Source of the DNA: Billgrantia aerodenitrificans
Lineage (GTDB): Bacteria; Pseudomonadota; Gammaproteobacteria; Pseudomonadales; Halomonadaceae
NCBI RefSeq assembly: GCF_021404405.1
Contig: NZ_JABFTV010000002.1
Location: 310,001-374,000 of the forward strand
Reading direction: 5' to 3'
DNA length: 64,000 bases
The position numbers were made by a program, and so were the translations under genes. Below, in pieces: positions 53,101 through 59,168 of this stretch. A model generated the notes under the pieces. It had not been told where the DNA came from. It worked only from the letters and a program-made list of their open reading frames with translations, and did not search any database. How positions within the stretch are numbered: position 1 is the first letter of the stretch; each line of letters opens with the position of its first letter.

Positions 53101-54387
53101 TTATAGCGCCCTGGCCTTGGGCAGCTCATCCCAGCGTGTCGTGCTCCTATCCGAGCGATGGGCGCAGCGCAAATGCCACGCCGCCCCGGGGGTGGGCATG
53201 CCTAGCTTCACCGTATCGCGCCCCATCCTGCGGTTCAGGGTATCCAGCACGTCCATCAGCTTCTGGCTGCGCTGCCGCTCGGCATCGCTCTGGGGCGTAT
53301 CCAGTAAAGAGAGCTGCTGGCGGTCGGCGTCGATCAGGTCGAGCAGCATCACGCCGCCTTTCTGGTACAGGTGGCCCTTGCGGTAGATCCGCTCCAGGGC
53401 GTGGCCGGCGGCATGCAGGATCTCGCGGCTGTCGGCGGTGGGGCGGGGCAGTTCGAGTACCAGGCTCGGTGAGTGTGGCAGCAGGTCCTGCCGGTGCGGG
53501 TTGGTCTTGAGGAACACCAGCACCGCCTTGGCGAGACCGTTCTGGCGGCGCAGTCTCTCGGCGCTACGTTGGCCGTACTGTCGAATCGCCTCGCGAATCT
53601 CGTCCAGGCTGTCGGTGAGCCTGCCGAACGAGCGGCTGGTCATGATGTGCTGGCGGGCTTCATCGAGGTCGCTCATTTCGATACAGGACACACCGCGCAG
53701 CTCCTGGGCGGTGCGTTCGAGGGTGACCGAGAAGTGGCGCCGGATCTCCTTCGGGTTGGCTTGGGCGAGGTCCCAGGCGCTCTTGATGCCCATCAGGGCC
53801 AGACGCTCGACGAGCCGCCGGCCCACGCCCCATACATCGCCCAGGGGGGTGTTCTGCAGCAGGTCGCGGGTTTCCGCGCTGCCGGCGTGAAGTATGCAGA
53901 CGCCCTGGCAGGCCGGAATCTTCTTGGCGGCACGGTTCGCCAGCTTGGCCAGGGTGCGCGTGGGGGCCACGCCTACGCATACCGGAATGCCGGTGAACTG
54001 GCGCACCTTCCGGCGCAGCTGCCGGGCGTGTTCGAGCAGTGGCTCGTGGGCGAAGCCGTCGAAGCGAACGAACATCTCATCGATGGAGTAGGGCTCTACG
54101 GCTGGACTGAACTCCTCAAGCACTGCCTGCACCCGCTGGCTCATGTCGCCATAGAGCTCGTAGTTGGAGGAGAGCAGGTGGATCTGCCCGCTGCGTACCA
54201 GAGGCTGAAGCTTGAAGGATGGCATTCCCAACTTGATGCCGAGGGCCTTCAGCTCGTCGGAGAGCGAGATGACGCAGCCGTCGTTATTCGACATTACCCC
54301 AACAGGTAAACCGCACAGCCGGGGCTGGAAGACGCGCTCGCAGCTGACATAGAAGCTGTTGCAATCGACCAGACCGATCATGCTCAT
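53101..54387 (-). CDS. umuC: DNA polymerase V catalytic subunit
   Basis: This 428-residue Y-family polymerase starts MSMIGLVDCNSFYVSCERVFQP (metal-binding Asp). It keeps VMSNNDGCVIS, the catalytic YSIDEMFVRF (about 98-107) and the little-finger/UmuC C-terminal domain (SSNYELYGDMSQR; LYQKGGVMLLDL). It performs translesion synthesis in the SOS response together with processed UmuD. The start overlaps the umuD stop (ATGA). Its stop codon lies directly beside the terminator of the convergent RNA A. Confidence 0.94.
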   Translation of the reverse strand: MSMIGLVDCNSFYVSCERVFQPRLCGLPVGVMSNNDGCVISLSDELKALGIKLGMPSFKLQPLVRSGQIHLLSSNYELYGDMSQRVQAVLEEFSPAVEPYSIDEMFVRFDGFAHEPLLEHARQLRRKVRQFTGIPVCVGVAPTRTLAKLANRAAKKIPACQGVCILHAGSAETRDLLQNTPLGDVWGVGRRLVERLALMGIKSAWDLAQANPKEIRRHFSVTLERTAQELRGVSCIEMSDLDEARQHIMTSRSFGRLTDSLDEIREAIRQYGQRSAERLRRQNGLAKAVLVFLKTNPHRQDLLPHSPSLVLELPRPTADSREILHAAGHALERIYRKGHLYQKGGVMLLDLIDADRQQLSLLDTPQSDAERQRSQKLMDVLDTLNRRMGRDTVKLGMPTPGAAWHLRCAHRSDRSTTRWDELPKARAL

Positions 54388-54824
54388 ACCGGGTACTCGT
54401 GGATGACCGCACGCACCACGCCCCACACCTGACACTCGATGTCGACGAGCGGGATCGGCGCATAGCGTGGATTGCCCGAGCAGAGGCACGGCACCTTGCC
54501 GCGCAGCTCGTATCGCTTGACGGTGATCTCACCCTCGACCAAAGCTACCAGGATATGGCCGGGGCGGGGCTCGAGTGAGCGATCGACCAGCAGCAGATCG
54601 CCTTCGTGGATCCCCAGGCGCTCCATGCTGTCGCCGGTCACGCTCATGAAGAACGTCGACGAGGGGCGTTTGACCAGGCGCTCGTTGAGGTCGAGCGTAC
54701 GGCCTTCGTAGTCCTGCGCCGGGCTGGGAAAGCCGCTGAGGCCGGCGCGGCCCAGGGCCAGCGGGTGAGGCAGCGCAAGCGGTGGTGGCTCGGGGTGAGC
54801 TGGGATGAGGTTTGCCAGTGTCAT
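54384..54824 (-). CDS. umuD: SOS-response protease subunit UmuD
   Basis: This 146-residue S24 peptidase-like protein has the catalytic Ser in VTGDSM (about 66) and Lys in EITVKRYEL (about 103), and the conserved FPSPAQDYEG after the cleavage site. The expected self-cleavage bond before GFPSPA is Ser-Gly here, rather than the Cys-Gly of E. coli UmuD. ATG 54824 is supported by the LexA box 20 bp upstream; the longer frame crosses it. It is coupled to umuC. Confidence 0.93.
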   Translation of the reverse strand: MTLANLIPAHPEPPPLALPHPLALGRAGLSGFPSPAQDYEGRTLDLNERLVKRPSSTFFMSVTGDSMERLGIHEGDLLLVDRSLEPRPGHILVALVEGEITVKRYELRGKVPCLCSGNPRYAPIPLVDIECQVWGVVRAVIHEYPV

Positions 54825-54843
54825 GTGAGTCCCTTGGTGTTTT

Positions 54844-54859
54844 CTGTGTTTTTGTACAG
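54844..54859 (-). promoter_or_regulatory. LexA (SOS) box of umuDC
   Basis: CTGTGTTTTTGTACAG is an exact CTGT-N8-ACAG LexA box, 20 bp upstream of the umuD start codon. This gives SOS control of umuDC. Confidence 0.88.
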
Positions 54860-54969
54860 TATTTGCGACACTGGCACTGTCAGGCAACAGGTAAGTGCTA
54901 ATGGAAGTTAGCTTGGGGAGCGTGTCGGCCTGGCGAAGGTGAGCGAAGGGCGGCGTAATCAGACTCCTT

Positions 54970-54987
54970 TGTAGGAGATAGCCTACA
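54970..54987 (+). promoter_or_regulatory. GacA-type upstream activating site of RNA B
   Basis: TGTAGGAGATAGCCTACA has perfect inverted 6-bp arms and the central AT of the Gac UAS. It lies 65 nt before the -10-like TACCCT (55053-55058), the same distance (within 1 nt) as for RNA A. Confidence 0.75.
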
Positions 54988-55060
54988 AACACGAAGCAAA
55001 TTTCTTACGCCTTTCGATATCCTGAGTTAAACCACTGCTGGCGCGAAGCTACTACCCTGT

Positions 55061-55204
55061 GGGTAACGGGCTAGGGAAAGCCCTACAGGGAAGGCCGAGC
55101 GACGGAATGCTCTTACCCCAAGGAGGCTTGGGCAGGATGCCCAAGGTTTGGTTGGATAGGGACGCATCGATAGAAGCCCGGCCCGTGCGGTCGGGCTTTT
55201 TTTT
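55061..55204 (+). ncRNA. CsrB/RsmZ-family CsrA-sponge RNA (copy B)
   Basis: This RNA of about 140 nt has seven GGA motifs. Stem 1 GGGCT-AGGGAA-AGCCC (55068-55083), unpaired CAGGGAAG (55086-55093), stem 2 GAGC/GCTC with GGA in the loop (55097-55112), and stem 3 CTTGGGC-AGGAT-GCCCAAG (55127-55145) mirror copy A with different base pairs. It ends in a strong intrinsic terminator, AGCCCGGCC/GGTCGGGCT (55175-55197) followed by eight T. It should bind and titrate CsrA/RsmA. Confidence 0.87.
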
Positions 55205-55271
55205 GTTGGCACACCAGCCAGGCGACACGGCTTCCTTCGTCAGCTGTTCCCGGTATCCGTCTCCCATGCGA

Positions 55272-55359
55272 GAGACGCTATGGTTTCGCGTTCTTACGGG
55301 TTCGCCAAAATATCGCGTCTCATCGAGCCTGCCCTGGCCACCGCCGGGGCTCTTTTATT
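55272..55359 (+). terminator. Orphan hairpin and intrinsic terminator between RNA B and RNA C
   Basis: GAGACGC (55272-55278) pairs with GCGTCTC (55315-55321) over a 36-nt loop, followed by a terminator stem GCCCTGG/CCGGGGC (55331-55350) and TCTTTTATT. There is no coding gene to terminate. It may be the 3' part of a further small RNA or a backup terminator for RNA B; no GGA loops are seen. Confidence 0.45.
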
Positions 55360-55432
55360 GGCGTTTTTTCACCTAGCTACAGCGGGTTCACGACTCAGTA
55401 CCTGATCGTGAGGGGCCAAAGCTGACAGCTCG

Positions 55433-55450
55433 AGTCGGCAATCTCTTACA
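55433..55450 (+). promoter_or_regulatory. Degenerate GacA-type site of RNA C
   Basis: The right arm CTTACA (55445-55450) and the central AT are intact, but the left arm AGTCGG keeps only three of six bases. It lies 43 nt before the -10-like CATAGT (55494-55499), the same spacing as at the 2875 site. Confidence 0.5.
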
Positions 55451-55502
55451 ACAATTGAAGTCAAAGCTAATACATGGCGCACGTCTTGGCTGGCATAGTA
55501 GG

Positions 55503-55634
55503 CGCATCGGGCACGGAGGCCCTGCAGGGAAGGACACGTCAAGGGAGACTCAGGAACCAAGGAGGCTCAAGCAGGAGGCTTGAGGAAGTGGAAAGGAAGC
55601 GAAGACCCAGCCCGGCCTCATGGCCGGGCTTTCG
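55503..55634 (+). ncRNA. CsrB/RsmZ-family CsrA-sponge RNA (copy C)
   Basis: This RNA of about 130 nt has ten GGA motifs, the most of the three copies. Stem 1 GGGC-ACGGAG-GCCC (55509-55522), CAGGGAAG (55525-55532), a small GTC-AAGGGA-GAC hairpin, and stem 3 CTCAAGC-AGGAG-GCTTGAG (55566-55584) are followed by GTGGAAAGGAAGCGAAG, identical to copy A. The terminator stem is AGCCCGGCC/GGCCGGGCT (55609-55630) with tail TTCG. In all three copies stem 1 begins 10 nt after the -10-like hexamer. Confidence 0.83.
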
Positions 55635-55690
55635 CGTTCTGGGCTTTCGCATTCACGGTCCAGGGTTCCGCGCCGCCAGCTTGCCGTTAC

Positions 55691-55710
55691 CGTAGCCATT
55701 GGTATAGCCA
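55691..55710. repeat. Integrase arm-type-like repeat outside the left att core
   Basis: GTAGCCATTGGTATAGCCA (55692-55710) is 18/19 identical to 55867-55885 inside the integrative element, and an ATGTAGCCA follows at 55714. Such arm-like sites should lie only inside the element, so this copy hints at a remnant of an adjacent older insertion. Confidence 0.5.
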
Positions 55711-55774
55711 CACATGTAGCCATCAACCCTTGCTGAGGAAGGGAGGCTGGAGAAATCAATGGATTGGGGAGACG

Positions 55775-55795
55775 CTGGAGCGGGTGAAGGGAATC
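55775..55795. repeat. Left attachment core (att, distal)
   Basis: This 21-bp sequence is identical to the tRNA-Gly 3' end at 60670-60690 (starts CTGGAGCGGG, ends GGGAATC). Identity stops sharply on both sides. Confidence 0.88.
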
Positions 55796-55864
55796 TCCCA
55801 GCGCCCGCTGTATGCTTTGTAATTCAATCGGTTACGCATGTGGCGTAGCCATGTGAAGCCGCTA

Positions 55865-55886
55865 CTGTAGCCATTTGTATAGCCAG
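55865..55886. repeat. Integrase arm-type-like repeat, left end of the element
   Basis: TGTAGCCATTTGTATAGCCA (55866-55885) lies 70 bp inside the left core, with a related GCGTAGCCATG at 55843. The TGTAGCCATT core recurs near the right end at 60597-60606, next to further TGTAGC copies (60585-60617). Confidence 0.5.
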
Positions 55887-55928
55887 ATAGAGATTAGTAC
55901 ATCGACTCGTGGTCTACCAGAAGCAATG

Positions 55929-55953
55929 ACCCCCGAAGGGAGCCTTCAGGGGT
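55929..55953 (-). terminator. Stem-loop at the left end of the element
   Basis: ACCCC-C-GAAGG (55929-55939) pairs with CCTTC-A-GGGGT (55943-55953) around GAG. It follows the minus-strand small genes that run toward the left att site. Confidence 0.55.
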
Positions 55954-56000
55954 CTTGTGGTTGGTTCCTGACCTACACCTACCTACCGGTAGGCCTCTGC

Positions 56001-56111
56001 TCATGCGGCTTTACGCTGAGTGTCGCGGCAATGAGCCTCGTAGGCTTCCTGCAGGATGCGAGAGGCTTGGTCAAGGAGCCGGATCGCTTTTTCATAGTCG
56101 GCGCGTTGCAT
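56001..56111 (-). CDS. 36-residue helical small protein in the element
   Basis: AAGGAG lies 7 nt before the ATG at 56111. The product begins MQRADYEKAIRLLDQASRIL and is a single predicted amphipathic helix with one Cys, ending in TGA at 56001. It is too short for most gene callers. The strong ribosome-binding site and helical periodicity argue that it is real; its function is unknown. Confidence 0.5.
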   Translation of the reverse strand: MQRADYEKAIRLLDQASRILQEAYEAHCRDTQRKAA

Positions 56112-56131
56112 ATGTCAACTCCTTCAAAGGG

Positions 56132-56464
56132 TTAGGTGTAGTCATGCTGCATAGTAGGATAAACAAAAGGCTTTCCGTCTAGTTGGTCAGCCAGGCTGTC
56201 GAGCGCTTCTTGGTCGCCCTCGGTAATGGCTAGTGCCATTTTCTCCATGATGGTCGTGTACTCAATAGCTTGATGGGCCATCATAGGATCAATATCGTCC
56301 ACGAGGTTGTGAACTATAGCTGAGACCTGTCGCATGATCTTAGCAAGCTCTTGGTAGCTTGGGTTGTGTCCCTGCAGTACTGACACCTCAAACTGCCGTG
56401 CGTTCCTTAGGAAGTGGTTCGCAACCTCCAGTACCTTCAAATATAGCTCTTGAGCTTGATGCAT
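56132..56464 (-). CDS. Hypothetical helical protein of the element
   Basis: This 110-residue soluble protein is predicted to be mainly helical (MHQAQELYLKVLEVANHFLR; NLVDDIDPMMAHQAIEYTTI; EKMALAITEGDQEALDSLAD). GGGA lies 9 nt before the ATG. Codon use is AT-richer than the chromosome. I do not recognise a family. It lies 20 bp upstream of the 36-residue gene on the same strand, probably in one transcript. Confidence 0.6.
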   Translation of the reverse strand: MHQAQELYLKVLEVANHFLRNARQFEVSVLQGHNPSYQELAKIMRQVSAIVHNLVDDIDPMMAHQAIEYTTIMEKMALAITEGDQEALDSLADQLDGKPFVYPTMQHDYT

Positions 56465-56604
56465 GTATACAGTCCCTGCTTATCTAAGTCTAGTCATTGC
56501 CTCGTGGCCGCGCATTCTACCATTGTTGTTGCTGGGTTGCACCTGTGTGTACCTTCGTCACGCAAGGTCAAGGTGGTAATAATAAATATATTTATATCAA
56601 TGGG

Positions 56605-57174
56605 TTAGGTTGGGCTTCGGGTCCTGCAGGCTCGCTTCACAGAGGCCGTTGAGATGCCGAAGTGATCGGCTGTGGCCTTGATGCTGGCGCTGTTTTCCTG
56701 GCGCCACTGGGTCACGGCTTCGTCATCGATAACCTTCTCCCGACCCAGGTTCTTCCCTTCTGCTCTGGCTCGCTCCAGCCCTGCCAGTTGCCGCTCCTTG
56801 ATGTTGGAACGCTCCAACTCAGCCATGGCGGCGAGCATGGTCAGCATGGCCTTGCCCATGGGAGTGGAGAGGTCGAAGCCCTCACGGATCGAGACCACGG
56901 CCACGCCTTTCCCTTGGAGAGCCTCGACCGTCTCCAGCACGTCGATGGTATTCCGCCCCATCCGGTCGATGGCGTAGACCACCACGGTATCGCCCTCCCT
57001 GACGTAGCTCAGGAGCTGACCGAACCCGGTCCTGTCCTTGGCCTTGATGGCCCCAGAGGTCGCCTCGTCGGAGAACCAGCGGTCTACCTTGAAGCGGCTC
57101 TCGATAGCGTGACGCTGGGCGCTGGTGGTCTGGTCGTCGGTGCTGACTCGAACATAGGCGATGGTGGTGGTCAT
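56605..57174 (-). CDS. Serine recombinase of the resolvase/invertase family
   Basis: This 189-residue recombinase starts MTTTIAYVRVSTDDQTTSAQ (catalytic Ser about 11) and keeps YAIDRMGRNTIDVLE and the conserved Arg residues of the small serine recombinases. A C-terminal HTH (ATADHFGISTASVKRACR) ends the protein. It could be the resolvase or invertase of the element, alongside the tyrosine integrase. ATG 57174 is preferred to the longer frame from the motif spacing. About 270 bp of AT-rich, gene-free DNA follows its promoter side. Confidence 0.88.
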   Translation of the reverse strand: MTTTIAYVRVSTDDQTTSAQRHAIESRFKVDRWFSDEATSGAIKAKDRTGFGQLLSYVREGDTVVVYAIDRMGRNTIDVLETVEALQGKGVAVVSIREGFDLSTPMGKAMLTMLAAMAELERSNIKERQLAGLERARAEGKNLGREKVIDDEAVTQWRQENSASIKATADHFGISTASVKRACRTRSPT

Positions 57175-57497
57175 GGCTGGCTCACTCCCTGATGGTGGCT
57201 CGCAATGCATGGCTCACAATCTAGAGGGTGGCTCAGTGGAAGTCAACAGCTTTGAGCCATGCTGGCGGCTACCCTCCTCCCCTGGCTCACAGGGTACACC
57301 TTATGAGCTAGTGCTAATCTTAAGACGTCAGAGGTCAGGTTCTCGCCGGACTCTGTTCCGAGGTTTGGAATCCGCTACTCAATCTTATGCAGATATCAAT
57401 ATAAGACGTTGATATTAAAGGTATTTAATCTTTGCTTGCGGCGTCCTATCATCACCTTGCCGGTACGGTCGCCGGTACTGCTAGAGAGGCTAAGGGA

Positions 57498-57695
57498 ATG
57501 AAAGTCACGTTTGCTCGCTGGGGCGTAGGCGTTGCTGTGGGTGGTGTGGTAGTGGAGCTATACCTAGGGGATGTTTTCTTGTCAGTGCCGGGGATTGGCT
57601 CACTAGCGTGGAACCGGACTGGGCTTCACATCGCCAGGGCTGGAAAGCATGAGCTGGCAGAGGGCGACAAACAGGCTGCGGAGTCGGTCCGCTAA
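57498..57695 (+). CDS. Possible 65-residue protein of the element
   Basis: From ATG 57498 the product is MKVTFARWGVGVAVGGVVVE with a hydrophobic stretch, then a basic region and a charged tail (GKHELAEGDKQAAESVR). AGAGAGG lies 9 nt upstream. It is the only plus-strand gene candidate in the element. No family is recognised, and the hydrophobic part may be a membrane segment or a buried beta strand. Confidence 0.4.
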   Translation: MKVTFARWGVGVAVGGVVVELYLGDVFLSVPGIGSLAWNRTGLHIARAGKHELAEGDKQAAESVR

Positions 57696-57948
57696 GCTGA
57701 TTCAGAGCCGCCTAGAAGCGTCTAGGAGCCCCTGCTGGCGAGCCTATAGGGGTTGCTAGGGGTAAGTCGGGAGTGGGGCTCTACGCGCCCTTGTAGAGGC
57801 TCAGGGCTGTGGTGATAGGTGTCTCTTCAAAAACCCCCAGCAGGTGAGGACCGGGGCATGGGGGAGTCCAGCCAGCGCCGCCGCTAAGGGTGGGGGCTCG
57901 AAAATTTATCATGAATTTTTCGCCCGGACTCATCCTGCCCTGACAAGC

Positions 57949-58013
57949 AAAAAAACCCCAAGCACCAGACCTGGGCGGGTCTGCTGGCGAACCAGCCTAG
58001 GGATGCTTGGGGT
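57949..58013 (-). terminator. Branched terminator-like structure after the RNase HI gene
   Basis: A 10-bp outer stem ACCCCAAGCA (57955-57964)/TGCTTGGGGT (58004-58013) encloses two hairpins: CAGACC/GGTCTG (57966-57983) and GCTGG-CGAA-CCAGC (57983-57996). On the minus strand a run of seven T follows the outer stem, as in intrinsic terminators. The branched interior is unusual for a terminator. Confidence 0.6.
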
Positions 58014-58102
58014 GGGTACTACGGCACAGCGCCTTGGAAAGGCCGCTGGGTGGATGAGGTGAGACGGACAAGAAAGAGGGCGAGGCAAGTCGCCCCCAAA
58101 AG

Positions 58103-58573
58103 TTACCCGTACTCCCTGACCGCTTTCCCATCACAGGCTTGGCGGGCGAGCGTGTCAGCAAGTTCGTTCTCTGGGTGGCCGCTGTGACCACGGACCCAAT
58201 GGAAAGTGACGGCGTGAATCTGGAGTAGGGCATCAAGGCGCTGCCATAGGTCGGCGTTCTTGACCGGCTCCTTGTTCGCAGAGAGCCAGCCCCGAAGCTT
58301 CCAGCCATCAAGCCACTCCGTGGCCCCCTTGGCCACATATTCACTATCGGTGGTCAGCTCCACACGGGCGGGGCGCTTTAGGGCTGATAGGCCTTCGATA
58401 ACGGCGGTTAACTCGGCTCGGTTGTTGGTGATCGTGTCACCGGTCAGCTTACGGGCGAGTACCAGACGCTGCCCATCTTCGTTGACCAGGATCGCAGCCC
58501 ACCCTCCAGAGGGGTTGGGTCGACCGTTGTTGCTACAAGCGCCATCGGTATAGATACGGACAGTACGAGTCAT
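58103..58573 (-). CDS. rnhA: Ribonuclease HI
   Basis: This 156-residue enzyme cleaves the RNA strand of RNA-DNA hybrids. The catalytic DEDD residues are in [11 protein letters not shown] (Asp about 9), NNRAELTAV (Glu about 49), [10 protein letters not shown] (Asp about 70) and [11 protein letters not shown] (Asp about 138). The [15 protein letters not shown] segment is diagnostic. Length is that of bacterial RNase HI. It lies inside the mobile element, so it is probably an extra copy rather than the housekeeping gene. GTACTCGTCATG-side context has no strong promoter hint. Confidence 0.92.
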   Translation of the reverse strand: MTRTVRIYTDGACSNNGRPNPSGGWAAILVNEDGQRLVLARKLTGDTITNNRAELTAVIEGLSALKRPARVELTTDSEYVAKGATEWLDGWKLRGWLSANKEPVKNADLWQRLDALLQIHAVTFHWVRGHSGHPENELADTLARQACDGKAVREYG

Positions 58574-59168
58574 GTGTTTGGTTCCTGACTACAGGGGCGG
58601 TACGGGGTGAGGTGAAGCCCTCTTGCTGGGGCTCTTTAAGCCAGTCCTGCTGTGGTCAGTTGCGGTTTGTAGATGGTGGGCTTCACTTACTGACACACAT
58701 CCCTTTCCCGGTCTTGTTCCTTAATCAGGTCTGACAGCTATAGACTGACCTATAGCTTGACTGTCAGTTTGTCTTCAAGCTAAGGCTTAAGTAGAAAAAT
58801 GGTAAGAAGGAAAGGGAAAGGAGAAAAAGGTAAGGAGAAAAAGGCATGGATAAAATCGGAGAAGTATCTTAAGAGCCTCTTTAGAGGCTTCGCCATTTAG
58901 CAGAATCACCCCATCAACGACACTGCTCCATGTGTCGGTGGGTCGCCTGCCTCAACTGGGTGCCATTACCTCCCAGCCAGCATCGTCAGGTTCCAACCGC
59001 TGCCGTGACCTCGCGGGGGAGAGGGCGGGCTGTCCTGAAGCGCAAAGACTCTGCAGAGAAGGGTCACCGGTTGGTGCTCTTTCTCCATAAGGAAGGGTTA
59101 ATCAGGGCAGGAGATACCTCGCTGGCAACCAGGGCCTTGAGGGGGCCTCGGTCGACAGTGAAGGAACA
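58574..59168. other. 595-bp gene-free region of the element with a strong dyad
   Basis: No convincing gene is seen. A perfect dyad AGCTATAG-N6-CTATAGCT (58736-58757) sits inside an outer pair CTGACAG/CTGTCAG (58731-58737, 58761-58767). A polypurine tract with two AAGGAGAAAAAGG copies (about 58819-58846) follows, leading to a possible 8-codon leader at 58846-58872 and a small hairpin AGCCTC-TTTA-GAGGCT. This is a good candidate for an origin or a regulatory hub of the element. Confidence 0.5.

Noticed and set aside
55052..55376. Small open frames on both strands across RNA B
   Set aside because: They have no ribosome-binding sites and overlap conserved RNA stems with compensatory changes, so the RNA explanation is better.
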